This document shows, piece by piece, positions 43,020 to 55,941 of a DNA stretch of 64,000 bases; position 1 is the first letter of the stretch; each line of letters opens with the position of its first letter. The stretch lies in assembly GCA_018398805.1 (NCBI GenBank), contig JAGFBZ010002322.1, forward strand, positions 223,501 through 287,500, read 5' to 3'. Both the position numbers and the translations under genes were made by a program. The notes under the pieces are model-generated. The model saw only the letters and a list, made by a program, of their open reading frames with translations, did not search any database and was not told the origin of the DNA. The stretch is from Hirundichthys speculiger (lineage: Eukaryota > Chordata > Actinopteri > Beloniformes > Exocoetidae).

Positions 43020-45662
43020 GAGGTCACAAGAACAGTAACGATCAGTGACGGTCAGTAAAGGTCAGTAGCAGTAATGGTCACTAACAGTAACGGCCAGTAA
43101 CAGTAACAGCCAGTAACAGTAACGGTCACTAACAGTAATGGTCAGTAACGGTCAGTAACAGTAACAGCCAGTAACAGTGACGGTCAGTAACGGCCAGTAA
43201 AAGTAACGGTCAGTAACAGTAACGGACAGTAATGGTCAGTAACAGTCACGCCCAATAACAGTAACGGCCAGTAAAAGTAACGGTCAGTAACAGTGATGGT
43301 CAGTAACAGTAACTGCCAGTAATGGTCAGTAACAGTCAGTAACAGTAACGCCCAATAACAGTAACGGCCAGTAACAGTCAGTAACAGTAACGATCAGTAA
43401 GAGTAACAGTCAGTAACAGTCAGTAATAGTCAGTAACAGTCACTAACAGTAACAGCCAGTAAAAGTAACGGTCAGTAACAATAACGGTCAGTAATGGCCA
43501 GTAACGGTCAGTAGCAGTAACGGTCAGTAAAAGTAACGGTCAGTAACAGTAATGGTCAGTAACAGTCAGTAAATTAACGGTCAGTAACAGTAATGGTCAG
43601 TAACAGACAGTAAAAGTAACTGTCAGTAACAGCCAGTAAAAGTAACGGTCAGTAACAGTAACGGTCAGTAACAGTCAGTAAAAGTAACGGTCAGTAACAG
43701 TAACGGTCAGTAACAGTAACGGTCAGTAACATGCAGTAAAAGTAACGGTCACTAACAGTAACAGCCAGTAAAAGTAACGGTCAGTAACAATAACGGTCAG
43801 TAATGGCCAGTAACGGTAACGGTCAGTAGCAGTAACGGTCAGTAACAGTAACAGTCAGTAAAAGTAACGGTCAGTAACAGTAACGGTCAGCAACAGTAAC
43901 GGTCAGTAACAGTCAGTAAAAGTAACGGTCAGTAACAGTAACGGTCAGTAAGAGTCAGTAAAAGTAACGGTCAGTAAGAGTAACGGTCAGTAACAGTCAG
44001 TAAAAGTAACGGTCAGTAACAGTAATGGTCAGTAACAGTAATGGTCAGTAACAGCCAGTAAAGTAACGGTCAGTAACAGTAACAGTCAGTACAGTAACGT
44101 CAGTAACAGTCAGTAAAGTAACGGTCAGTAACAGTAATGGTCAGTAACAGAAACGGTCAGTAACAGTAACGGTCAGTAAGAGTCAGTAAAAGTAACGGTC
44201 AGTAACAGTAACGGTCAGTAAGAGTCAGTAAAAGTAACGGTCAGTAAGAGTAACGGTCAGTAACAGTCAGTAAAAGTAACGGTCAGTAACAGTAACGGTC
44301 AGTAACAGTAATGGTCAGTAACAGCCAGTAAAAGTAACGGTCAGTAACAATAACGGTCAGTAATGGTCAGTAATGGCCAGTAACAGTAACGGTCAGTAGC
44401 AGTAACGGTCAGTAACAGTAACGGTCAGTAAAAGTAACGGTCAGTAACAGTAACGGTCAGTAACCATCAGTAAAAGTAACAGTCAGTAACAGTAACGGTC
44501 AGTAAGAGTCAGTAAAAGTAACGGTCAGTAAGAGTAACGGTCAGTAACAGTCAGTAAAAGTAACGGTCAGTAACAGTAATGGTCAGTAACAGTAATGGTC
44601 AGTAACAGCCAGTAAAAGTAACGGTCAGTAACAGTAACGGTCAGTAACAGTAACGGTCAGTAACAGTCAGTAAAAGTAACGGTCAGTAACAGTAATGGTC
44701 AGTAACAGTAACGGTCAGTAACAGTAATGGTCAGTAACAGTCAGTAAAAGTAACGGTCAGTAACAGTAACGGTCAGTAACAGACAGTAAAAGTAACGGTC
44801 AGTAACAGTAACGGTCAGTAACAGTAACGGTCAGTAACAGTCAGTAAAAGTAACGGTCAGTAACAGTAACGGTCAGTAACAGACAGTAAAAGTAACGGTC
44901 AGTAACAGTAACAGTCAGTAAAAGTAACGGTCAGTAACAGTAATGGTCAGTAACAGTAACGGTCAGTAACAGTAACGGTCAGTAACAGTCAGTAAAAGTA
45001 ACGGTCAGTAACAGTAACGGTCAGTAACAGTAACGGTCAGTAACAGACAGTAAAAGTAACGGTCAGTAACAGTAACGGTCAGTAACAGTAACGGTCAGTA
45101 ACAGTAACAGTAAAAGTCAGTAACAGTAACGTCAGTAACAGGTCAGTAACAGTAACGGTCAGTAACAGTAACAGTAAAGTAACGGTCAGTAACAGCAACG
45201 GTCAGTAACAGACAGTAAAAGTAACGGTCAGTAACAGTAACAGTCAGTAAAAGTAACGGTCAGTAACAGTAATGGTCAGTAACAGTAACAGTCAGTTACA
45301 GTAACGGTCAGTAACCGTCAGTAAAAGTAACGGTCAGTAACAGTAACGGTCAGTAACAGACAGTAAAAGTAACGGTCAGTAACAGTAACGGTCAGTAACA
45401 GTAACGGTCAGTAACAGTAACGGTCAGTAACAGTAACGGTCAGTAACAGTCAGTAAAAGTAACGGTCAGTAACAGTAATGGTCAGTAACGGTTAGTAACG
45501 GTCAGTAACAGTCAGTAATGATCAGTAACGGTCAGTGACAGTCAGTAACAGTCAGTAACAGTCAGTAATAATCAGTAACGGTCAGTAACGGTCAGTAACA
45601 GTAACGGCCAGTAACGGTCAGTAACGGCCAGTAACGGTCAGTAACGGTCAGTAACGGTCAAT
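43020..45662. repeat. CAGTAA-based satellite (2.6 kb)
   Basis: Long array of CAGTAA and GGTCAGTAACAGTAAC-type words in irregular order. The density of TAA and of TTA on the other strand leaves no long frame. Confidence 0.95.
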
Positions 45663-46700
45663 GCTTTCACTTAATACCTCAGTGATGAGTCTTTGAGTTC
45701 TGTACGCTATCAATTTTGTGAATAAAATATGGGTTTATGAGAATTATAAAACTGTGTGTTATGGGAAAAAAGAGTCATTGAAGACAGATAGTTGTTGTAT
45801 GCTTTACTCCTTCTAATCCACTAATAACTGATAAACAATAATGTTTTCCTTATTTCTGATTGTCTTTTATAGAAATATAGTCATATTTCTGTCAGCATTA
45901 TAATATATATGTGAAAATGTACTCAGTGGATCCAGAAATATTGTAGAAGCTGGAGGTGGATATCAGCATGTGTTCATTAATGTTCTGACTTTTATTTTTT
46001 CCACCTGCAGCTCTGCTGTTTCTAAATGACCTCAGGTGATCTGTGGAAAGTCCCAGCGTTCAGCTCTGATTAAAACCTGCAGAGCTGCATTCCTCAGCAC
46101 CACAGGAAGATGGGTGTGAGGGCTGTTGGGAAATCTGGGAAACCGTGATTGCTGCTGACGGAAACTGAGTCTGACGGCAGGTTTTCAGAGGGATTAGAAG
46201 AAAATATGTCCACAGAAAGATCAAAGCCTTGATCTTTCTCTGAATAACAGACATGTCGGCTTTTATTACTATTTTATTACTCATTAGAAACAAACTCATT
46301 AGTTTATTTCAGTTAACGCTTAAAATTTTTTGTAATAAATAAAGGGACATTTTTTGATCATTTCATTTGATCAAACCTTTAGTCTGGATTATTAATTTTA
46401 AATTATAATTAATTTTTGAAATGATGATTTGGGGATTCAACAAAGAAGCTTCGTTCTCTGAACTGAACCAAAAACAAACTACAAACCAGTATTTTTCTGT
46501 TAGTCTTCATTTAGAGTCACTCTGCATGGATCCAAACTAGAGTCAATACTGACTCACCTGAGTGCAGGTGAGATGAAGGACAGAAGATACTTCGACTGGA
46601 TTTGGTTTCCTGCTACTGGAACATCTGCAGTGATAATAAAGATGAATCTAAACACCCAACAATAACACAATAAAACATGCAGGAGATTCCCTCTTAAAAT
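45663..46700. other. Unique-looking spacer between two arrays
   Basis: AT-rich DNA with no clear gene. AGAAAGATCAA and TTGATCTTTCT (46214-46239) form a hairpin-like inverted repeat with a 4-base loop. Confidence 0.4.
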
Positions 46701-46708
46701 CTGTCGCC

Positions 46709-48952
46709 AGATGTTCATTCATATCCGTCCACAGATGTGCGTTCACATCCATCTCCAGATGTGAGTTCACATTCATCCCCAGATGTGCGTTCACATCCGT
46801 CCCCAGATGTGCGTTCACATCTCTCTAGATGTGCGTTCACATTTGTCTCCAGATGTGCGTTTACATCCGTCTCCAGATGTGCGTTCACATCTCTCTAGAT
46901 GTGCGTTCACATCCGTCTCCAGATGTGTGTTCACATTCATCCCCAGATCTGGGTTCACCTTCGTCGCCAGATGTGGGTTCACACCCGTCTCAGATGTGCG
47001 TTCACATTCGTCTCCAGATGTGCTTTCACATCCCTCCCCAGATGTGCGTTCACATTCGTCCCCAGATGTGCATTCACATCCGTCTCCAGATGTGGGTTCA
47101 CAACCATCCCCAGATGTGCGTTCACATCCGTCCCCAGATGTGTGTTCACATCTGTCTCCAGATGTGTGTTCACATCCGTCTCCAGATGTGCGTTCACATC
47201 TGTCTCCAGATGTGCGTTCACATTCATCCCCAGATGTGCGTTCACATCCGTCTCTAGATGTGCGTTCATATCCGTCTCTAGATGTGCATTCACATCTGTC
47301 TCCAGATGTGCGTTCACATTCATCCCTAGATGTGTGTTCACATATCCGTCTCCAGATGTGGGTTCACATTTATCTCCAGATGTGCGTTCACATCCGTCTC
47401 CAGATGTGGGTTCACATCCATCTCCAGATTTGGGTTCACATTCGTCTCCAGATGTGGGTTCACATTTATCTCCAGATGTGCGTTCACATCCGTCTCCAGA
47501 TGTGCGTTCACATCCATCTCCAGATTTGGGTTCACATTCGTCCCCAGATGTGGGTTGACATCCGTCCCCAGATGTGGGTTCACATTCGTCCCCAGATGTG
47601 GGTTGACATCCATCCCCAGATGTGGGTTCACATTCGTCCCCAGATGTGCGTTCACATTCATCCCCAGATGTGGGTTCACATTCGTCCCCAGATGTGCGTT
47701 CACATTCATCCCCAGATGTGGGTTGACACATCCGTCTCCCAGATGTGGGTTCACATTCGTCCCCAGATGTGCGTTCACATTCATCCCCAGATGTGGGTTC
47801 ACATTCGTCCCCAGATGTGCGTTCACATCCATCCCCAGATGTGGGTTGACATCCGTCCCCAGATGTGCGTTCACATTCGTTCCCAGATGTGCGTTCACAT
47901 TCGTCCCCAGATGTGGGTTCACATCCGTCTCCAGATGTGGGTTCACAACCATCCCCAGATGTGCGTTCACATCCGTCCCCAGATGTGTGTTCACATCTGT
48001 CTCCAGATGTGTGTTCACATCCGTCTCCAGATGTGCGTTCACATCTGTCTCCAGATGTGCGTTCACATTCATCCCCAGATGTGCGTTCACATCCGTCTCT
48101 AGATGTGCGTTCATATCCGTCTCTAGATGTGCATTCACATCTGTCTCCAGATGTGCGTTCACATTCATCCCTAGATGTGTGTTCATATCCGTCTCCAGAT
48201 GTGCATTCACATCCGTCTCCAGATGTGCGTTCACATTCATCCCCAGATCTGGGTTCACATTCATCCCCAGACGTGCGTTCACATTCGTCTCCAGATGTGC
48301 TTTCACATTACTCCCCAGATGTGCGTTCACATCCGTCCCCAGATGTGGGTTCACATTCGTCCCCAGATGTGCTTTCACATTACTCCCCAGATGTGCGTTC
48401 ACATCCGTCCCCAGATGTGGGTTCACATTCGTCCCCAGATGTGGGTTGACATCCGTCCCCAGATGTGGGTTCACATTCGTCCCCAGATGTGTGTTGACAT
48501 CCATCCCCAGATGTGGGTTCACATTCGTCCCCAGATGTGCGTTTACATTCATCCCCAGATGTGGGTTCACATTCGTCCCCAGATGTGCGTTCACATTCAT
48601 CCCCAGATGTGGGTTGACATCCGTCTCCCGATGTGGGTTCACATTCGTCCCCAGATGTGCGTTCACATTCATCCCCAGATGTGGGTTCACATTCGTCCCC
48701 AGATGTGCGTTCACATCCATCCCCAGATGTGGGTTGACATCCGTCCCCAGATGTGCGTTCACATTCGTTCCCAGATGTGCGTTCACATTCGTCCCCAGAT
48801 GTGGGTTCACAACTGTCTCCAGATGTGGGTTCACATTCATCTCCAGATGTGGGTTCACATCCCTCCCCAGATGTGCGTTCACATCCGTCTACAGATGTGG
48901 GTTCACATCCATCTCCAGATGTGGGTTCACATTTGTCTCCAGATGTCTCACA
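46709..48952. repeat. 24-bp satellite, about 90 copies
   Basis: Unit CAGATGTGCGTTCACATCCG plus TCCC, with a handful of alternating variants (TGCG/TGGG/TGTG, CATCC/CATTC). The unit is 8 codons and stop-free in most frames, so open stretches up to 550 codons appear on both strands (for example QMCVHIRP or RCAFTSVP). A block at about 47090-47340 recurs at 47935-48180, showing a larger duplication of about 845 bp. Confidence 0.96.
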
Positions 48953-49542
48953 GTGATCCCAGGAAAAAAGCTAAATGTTTAGCTTGTAAAAAGTTGTTTG
49001 ATGATGTCAGAGGTTCTCGTTAGCTGTGACGGTTAGAACAGCTGTCAACATTTTAGCTGCTTAGCAGTTAGCATCATATTGACTTCATGGAAAGTAATAA
49101 ATCCATCAAAGACGAGGATGTACTCATATATACATACATACATTCAATGGTTTTAATATGGGTTAAACTTTAACTTCAGCTATCAAAAAAGACAACTAGA
49201 ACAACAGGTTTTGTTCACAACATTTTTGACATTTATTTGCATGTGTTTATTTTTTAATCCATTCATGCAGTAGCAGGGTGTCACCAGCAGATGGCGCTTC
49301 CTGAACTAAAACTCACCCAGATGTTTGGAGAGAGGAACTGACAACTCACGTGTCTGGAACTAAATAAGAGGCACTTTTGAACAACAACCTTTGATTAAAC
49401 ATCAAAGAGTTTGTTGGAACGACAGATAGAAGCTTTTATTACTTTGGAACGATACCAGTCACAAAATCAGAAACCCAGTGAGACTTTGACATGAAAAACA
49501 ATAGGTGCAGAAATTTAAAGTAAAAGAATTTTGAACAGGTAT
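48953..49542. other. Spacer between the 24-bp array and a piggyBac element
   Basis: No gene, RNA or repeat family recognised. Confidence 0.4.
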
Positions 49543-49546
49543 TTAA

Positions 49547-50823
49547 CCTTTGTGTCGTGTTCGTTTCTCCCCCCTTACTTTAGTGGTCCCGGTCAAATTT
49601 GACCGGCCTGTTTTAACTGCTCCTACATAAACAGAAAAACCACTGATCTTCACCAAATTTTATTTAACTCCTTTTTAAGCTGTAAACAATGTCTCAGACC
49701 ACTGGTTTACATTAATAACTGCAGTTAATATACATTAAATAGACACAGAAATAGTAAATTGTATTCGAAAATGATCATTTTTTGTAAAGAAAAGTAACAA
49801 AAATCAAAACAGTGACCAAATTCACACAACATCAACATGAGCCTATCATTTGTATGTGTGTGTGTGTTGGGGGGGGGGGGGTTCTCTGCTCTGCCTGCCT
49901 CCTCTTTCCTGGGTGGATGAATACCAGAGCAAATTTCCATCCTTGGACTGGAATACCACAGGTGCCTCTTCCTCAGGTGTGTCTTCCTCTGGAGTCTCTT
50001 CCTCCCCACCCGTTGACTGGTCGGTCTCACAATGGTCTGGATCAAAATCAGGATCAATGATGTCTTCTATTTCTGAGACATCCTCCTCTATTTCTGGTTG
50101 AACTTCAATCCCCTGTTCATCAGGTTGAAATAAAAGTTCCAGAGCTTCTCTGACAAGAAATCTTCTGATCGGGCTTCTAGTCAATGTGTTCATAGTAAAA
50201 TGAGGGCAATGCACACAAAAAAAACTATATATAGGGGGTCTTTGAGAAGATATGATACATTTTGTATAGGAAAGTGCGGTTCACGTGGGGGGATGGGCAC
50301 ATAAGCCTTGGAAAGGGATAATTCCCATAATAAACACCTAATTGTTGACTTTGAAATGTGGAACAAGTGTTAGTGTTATACATTTAGTTTGGAAAGTGTT
50401 GTTCATGTGGGGGGATGGGCACATAAGCACCGGAATGAAGTGGGAAGAGGAGACACCTATTTGTTCAGTCTGAAAGGGGTTCAGGTGGGGTGGGGTAGTG
50501 TATGTGTGTGTGTGTGTGTGGGTGCGTGTGTGTGTGTGTGTGGTAGTGTATTTGTGGTTGTGTACAATCTGATGGATGAACACAATCCAGTGTCACCCTT
50601 TAATTACCTATGGCGGTCATTTTGACCGGGAACACCACAGGTGTTACAAAGTTGAATAAACTATTCAAAATTCAGAGAAAGTGGTGATCAGCAGGTTATA
50701 CATGTTCAAATGGCTAGTGTGGAGGATATCATAAGGCCCTGAGACAATCAAATGTAAAACACAATATTTATGATTGATGAAAGTAGGAAATTGGTCAGAT
50801 TTGACCCGAACACGACAGAAAGG
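49547..50823 (-). mobile_element. Non-autonomous piggyBac element (1277 bp)
   Basis: Inverted ends CCTTTGTGTCGTGTTCG and CGAACACGACAGAAAGG, flanked by TTAA on both sides (49543-49546, 50824-50827), the exact target of piggyBac. Palindromic GGTCAAATTTGACC lies near the left end. It includes a TG microsatellite at 50501-50541. Confidence 0.93.
49846..50214 (-). pseudogene. piggyBac transposase N-terminal fragment
   Basis: The frame reads LVREALELLFQPDEQGIEVQ, an acidic stretch EIEEDVSEIEDIIDPD, then FQSKDGNLLWYSSTQERGGR, as in the region before the catalytic domain of piggyBac/PGBD proteins. The DDD catalytic domain is missing, so the element is not self-mobile. The final residues run into a simple-sequence stretch (G/C run at 49869-49881). 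Confidence 0.75.
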
Positions 50824-50827
50824 TTAA

Positions 50828-51420
50828 ACAAATTAATTAAATATTCACACTGAGCCCAGATTCAACCATAGGATAAGTAATGAAGTAACCGAGGTAATAA
50901 AACAATAAAATGCAGTTATCAAAGTGAAAAGGTTGAAACTCTGATAAAGCTGCATGAAAGTTTCCATATAACCTGGTTTCATCTCTGGGGTTAGTAGATC
51001 CGGTCAGTGATGGAGCGCTGACTCGTTTAAAGGTTCTTTACAGTTCAGTCCCATTATAATCCAGTTAAATCATATTTATGATCATCTGTTTATTTTGAAT
51101 AGTTTTATTCCAGCTGACTCCAGTTTATATTCATATAATGCCGTTTTATAAAAACAGAGTTACTGAACCCTCAGCAGTCCATCTGCAGATCTAAAGGGAT
51201 GAACTATGAACCAGAGCAGCTATGAGCTGGTGACCCAGTCTGCTGAGGACCCAGATCCAGTTAATCCAGAACCAGAACCAATCACACAACAAGTCCTTTA
51301 ATTAAAAAGGGAGCGACAATAGAAAATAAACTCATGGAGACTGACGAGATCTAAACGTGAACAGTCAGGAGACATGGAACTGGGAACCAGCAGGAAACCA
51401 GCAGGAAACCAGCAGGGACC
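50828..51420. other. Spacer, no gene recognised
   Basis: Ordinary AT-rich sequence leading into a poly-A/TA tract. Confidence 0.4.
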
Positions 51421-51540
<120 letters not shown>

Positions 51541-51749
51541 AGAGAGAGATAAAAACAAACGGGGAATTCACATCATGGAAAGTAATAAATACAACAAAGA
51601 CAATGGTGGACAAACAAGACTGGGTTCTCGCCACATACCTGGAGTTGGGAGACATAAAGGAAAGTCTGGTGAAGCCACTGAGAAGACCACACCCATCTCT
51701 GAAAGACACGCCTCCACACAGGTGAACAGAGCATTAACATTGGAGATCC

Positions 51750-52674
51750 CTATCTCCTAACTCCTAACCCCTGTCTCCTAGCCCCTAACCTCCAACCCTA
51801 ACCTCTAACTCCTATCTCCTAACCCCTAACCCCTGACCCCTAACCCCTAGCCCCTAACCCCTAGCCCCTAACCTCTGACCCCTAACTCCTAGCCCCTAAC
51901 CCCTAACCTCTGACCCCTAACCCCTGACCCCTAGCCCCTAACCCCTAGCCCTTGACCCCTAGCCCCTAACCTCTGACCCCTGACCCCTAACCTCTGTCCC
52001 CTAACTCCTAGCACCTAACCCCAAGCCCCTAACCTCTGACCCCTAACCCCTAGCCCCTAACCTCTGACCCCTAGCCCCTAACCTCTGACCCCTAACCCCT
52101 AACCTCTGACCCCTAGCCCCTAACCTCTGACCCCTAACCCTGACCCCTAACCCCTAACCCCTAGCCCCTAACCCCTAGCCCCTGACCCCTAACCCCTAGC
52201 CCCTAACTCCTAACCTCTGACCCCTAGCCCCTAACCTCTGACCCCTAACCCCTAACCCCTAACCCCCCTAGCCCCTAACCTCTGACCCCTAACCCCTAAC
52301 CCCTAGCCCCTAACCTCTGACCCCTAACCCCCTGACCCCTACCCTAACCCCTAGCCCCTAACCTCTGACCCCTAACCCCTAACCTCTGACCCCTAGCCCC
52401 TAACCTCTGACCCCTAACCCCTGACCCCTAACCCCTAGCCCCTAACCCCTGACCCCTAACCCCTAGCCCCTAACTCCTAACCTCTGACCCCTAACCCCTA
52501 ACCCCTAACCCTGACCCCTACCCCTAACCCCTAACCCCTAACCCCTACCCCTAACCCCTAACCTCTGACCCCTAACCCCCCCTACCCCTGACCCCTACCC
52601 CTACCCCCTAACCCCTAGCCCCTAACCTCTGACCCCTAACCCCTAACCCCTGACCCCTAACTCCTAACCCCTAA
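51750..52674. repeat. Heptamer CCCCTAA-type telomere-like array (0.9 kb)
   Basis: Tandem CCCCTAA, CCCCTGA, CCCCTAG and CCTCTGA words; on the minus strand TTAGGGG and variants, one G longer than the vertebrate TTAGGG. Degenerate order indicates an old or slippage-driven array. Confidence 0.92.
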
Positions 52675-53690
52675 GCAATTTAAGTTCAAAATCAACTGAA
52701 TTTCACTCTTTCATTTTCGGGTAAATCAGAGCATAGATTTTTTTTTTCTCATGGTAGTTATCTGGTAGCTTTTTCAGGATCTTTGGATGCATGATGTTTA
52801 GGAGGATTTCTGGAGCAGAGCTGCTTCAAACACATCTGGAGGACATCAGGTGTGACCAGGTGTTTGGAGCTCAGTCCTCAGCATGTCTGAGGGGTTCTGG
52901 TCTGGACTCTGACTGGACCACTGCAGGAGGAGGATGTTCTCTGGTGGGTTTACGTCCATGCTGCATCACCCAGGCTTTCTGGATCCATAGAGACTCCACA
53001 TGTGAAGCTGTGAGGGATGTTGGCTCAGGTCCTCTAGTAACTCTTTAGTAACTCTTTGTTTTCTCCAGCTCTGTAAATGTTTAATAAGGTTCAGTTCTGC
53101 AGTTCTCTGAATGTTCTCCAGCTCTGTTCAGTAACGTAGAACCACACCAGCAGACGTCTCTGAAACAGAACAACCTGGTTGGTTCGGGTTTGTAGGAACA
53201 TTAGTCACCAGCGTTGGTGCTGAAGGAGCTGCTGGCGTTGATGGATGAGCTCCTCTTATCTGAACGAACAATCAGGATCGTAACGATCGATGCAGCTCTG
53301 CTATGGTTTGTTTTGGCCACAGATAAGTTTAATTAGAAACTATCTCTGGCTCATCCCCAAGTCAACAGCGTTAAACACGCAGACTGAAGTCACTGAGCAA
53401 ACAGAAGTTCAGGTGAGCGGGCAGGTGTTTGTCTTTCACCATCTTCTCCTGAAGGTTTTCAAACATGCGGTATGGAAACGTGAACAAAACAACCTGAACA
53501 AACGATAAACGTGAGCTGATGAAGATTGTTACGAAGCTTAAAACCTGTTTTCAGGAAGAGCGGAAGAAAATACCTTCGTTCATCACGTCAGTCAGGTTTG
53601 GCTGATAAACCGATAAACAGACGACTCGTTTACCGCTCGTTTATTTTCAGACATCAGCAGACCTGCTCACGACATCTCTGTAGAGTTATA
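52675..53690. other. Spacer of moderate GC content, no gene assigned
   Basis: Contains a few 70-85-codon open stretches without recognisable domains (for example 52791-53048). It may include old repeat sequence. Confidence 0.35.
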
Positions 53691-53693
53691 AAA

Positions 53694-54622
53694 CCAACAA
53701 ACGAACAAAATAACAACAAACAAACAAAAACCAACCAAGGAACAAATAAAAAACCAACAAACAAACAAAAACCAACCAACAAACAAAAAACCAACCAACA
53801 AACAAAAACCAACCAATGAACAAACAAAAAACCAACAAACAAAAAACCAACCAATGAAACAAAAAACCAACAAACAAACAAAAAAACAACCAATAAACAA
53901 ACAAAAAACCAACAAACAAACAAAAAACCAACCAAAAAACCAAAACCAAACAAAAAACAAAAACAACCAACAAAAACAACCAACAAAAAAACCAACCAAA
54001 AACAAAAACCAAACCAAAAAAACAAAAAAACAAACAACCAACAAATAAACAACAAAAAACCAACAAACAAACAAAAACCAACCAATGAACAAACAAAAAC
54101 CAACAAACAAACAAAAACCAACCAACGAACCAAAACAAAAAACCAAAAACAAAAAAAACCAACCAACAAAAAAACAAAAAACAAAAAACAACCAACCAAC
54201 AAACAAAAACCAAAACAAACAAAAAAAAACCAACCAATGAACAAACAAAAACCAACAAACAAACAAAAACCAACCAACGAAAAAACAAAAACACCAACCA
54301 ACAAACAAAAACCAACAAACGAACAAACAAAATCCAACAAACAAACAAAAACCAACCAATGAACAAACAAAAACCAACAAACAAAAACCAACCAACCAAC
54401 GAACAAACAAAAACCAATGAACAAACAACCAACCAACGAACAAACAAGACAATGAACGAACAAACAAAAACCAAAAAAACGAACAAACAAAAATCAACAA
54501 ACGAACAAACAAAAACCAAAAAAACGAACAAACAAAACAATGAACGAACAAAAAAACCAACCAACGAACAAAAAACCAACCAATGAACAAACAAAACAAC
54601 GAACGGACAAAAAAACAAGTCA
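53694..54622. repeat. A/C-only low-complexity array
   Basis: AACAAACAAAAACCAACCAA-type words over 0.9 kb with almost no G or T on the plus strand. Minus-strand frames full of Phe, Leu, Val and Trp are artefacts of this composition. Confidence 0.93.
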
Positions 54623-54773
54623 ACACTGTAAAGAAGAGTCTAAGTTTCCTAAAACGGCTGAAAACCTTCAAAAAACTGCCAAAATGAGTATTTTAGAAGG
54701 AAATGAAGAGCATTTGTACCTGATAAAGCTCCTATAAAACACATGGACGTGTTTATTTCCTCCGGATCAGCGG

Positions 54774-55063
54774 TGGTTGGTCGGTCGGTCGGTTGGTCGG
54801 TTGGTTGGTTGGTCGGTTGGTCGGTTGGTTGGTCGGTTGGTCGGTTGGTCGGTCGGTTGGTTGGTCGGTTGGTCGGTTGGTTGGTCGGTTGGTTGGTTGG
54901 TCGGTTGGTCGGTTGGTTGGTCGGTTGGTCGGTTGGTTGGTCGGTTGGTCGGTTGGTTGGTCGGTTGGTCGGTCGGTTGGTTGGTTGGTCGGTTGGTCGG
55001 TTGGTCGGTTTGGTTGGTCGGTTGGTCGGTTGGTTGGTCGGTTGGTTGGTCGGTCGGTTGGTT
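54774..55063. repeat. GGTT/GGTC tetramer array
   Basis: 290 bp of GGTT and GGTC in a pattern that often repeats every 20 bases. Only G, T and C occur on the plus strand. Confidence 0.95.
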
Positions 55064-55118
55064 CTTGGTCGTAGCATCGATCTCAGCTGAGGGACAGTTG
55101 TCACCATGAAAGATCTGA

Positions 55119-55310
55119 CTAATCTGTTGATTGTTCCCAGTCTCCAAGCAGCCAACGTGGTTGTGATGGACCTCCAGCAGCAGTCCAGAACAGGACCTCC
55201 ATCCTCTCCACTCCCAGGTTCTGGAGGTGGTCTCTGGTGAACCTGCTCTGTGGGGCCAGCATGGTCATCATGGAGGATAGTTTGGTCCCAGACTGGAGAT
55301 GTGGAACCAC
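55119..55310 (-). pseudogene. Tc1-like transposase scrap
   Basis: The minus strand encodes PHLQSGTKL, then [18 protein letters not shown], a stretch conserved between the second Asp and the final Glu of Tc1 transposases. Shifted frames and missing flanks show it is a fragment. Confidence 0.65.
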
Positions 55311-55669
55311 AGATTCATCTGGATCTCTCTGGACTCATCACTGAACAGGAGGTTCCTCCACCTGTTCAGGAGCACCTGGAGGAACCAGAAGATCAGAACA
55401 AAAGTCAAGAGCAAGAACAGAGAAGATCTGGTAAACGTTTCATGGGATCAACCCACGTTCCTCAGATGTTCCTGATAAATGGGGCTCCATTAACCAGAAC
55501 CTTCCTTCCAGTTTATATCCACTCACATACACCAGATGTGCCAGATGTGGATTCTACAAACATTAGAAGTTCTGCTGCAGCTTCAGCTGAAGCAAATCAA
55601 TCTAACATGCAGGTACGTGAACTTTCTGGGTCGTGTTACACAATGAAGGAACCTGAAGGCAGCAGGTGA
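55250..55669 (+). CDS. Hypothetical 139-codon open frame, unrecognised
   Basis: Partly overlaps the Tc1 scrap on the other strand, so its start is suspect. The middle is Glu/Gln-rich ([15 protein letters not shown]). No domain, splice site or conservation argument supports it strongly. Confidence 0.15.
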   Translation: MGPAWSSWRIVWSQTGDVEPQIHLDLSGLITEQEVPPPVQEHLEEPEDQNKSQEQEQRRSGKRFMGSTHVPQMFLINGAPLTRTFLPVYIHSHTPDVPDVDSTNIRSSAAASAEANQSNMQVRELSGSCYTMKEPEGSR

Positions 55670-55941
55670 TCAGAAATCTGATCTGCTGCTGAATAAGAAC
55701 CGTGAAGGGATGGAAAAACTCTCAAAAACAAAAGCAGTACAGGTTTGTTTTGTTGGTTGAGTTCTCAGGAAAGAGGCGGGAGGGAGGGAGGCGGGGCCAC
55801 GCTCAGGTGGAATTCCCCTGGATCTACCTGAATCCTTCCCCCCACACCTGGGCAGGGCAGCTAATAAAGCTGCTGCGCGCTCGGAGATTAGCGCAGGTGC
55901 ATGTTTGCTACGGACTCACACGTTTCATCCAGAGCTGACTG

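Noticed and set aside
46709..48952. CRISPR-like array
   Set aside because: Units are contiguous with no unique spacers, and the genome is vertebrate.
46783..49023. Frames of 439, 550, 514 and 282 codons in the 24-bp array
   Set aside because: Unit of 24 bp without stops opens many frames on both strands at once, which a real gene would not do.
53654..54671. Minus-strand hydrophobic open frames of 278-334 codons resembling membrane proteins
   Set aside because: They arise from the A/C-only array; the Phe/Leu/Val/Trp content follows from composition.
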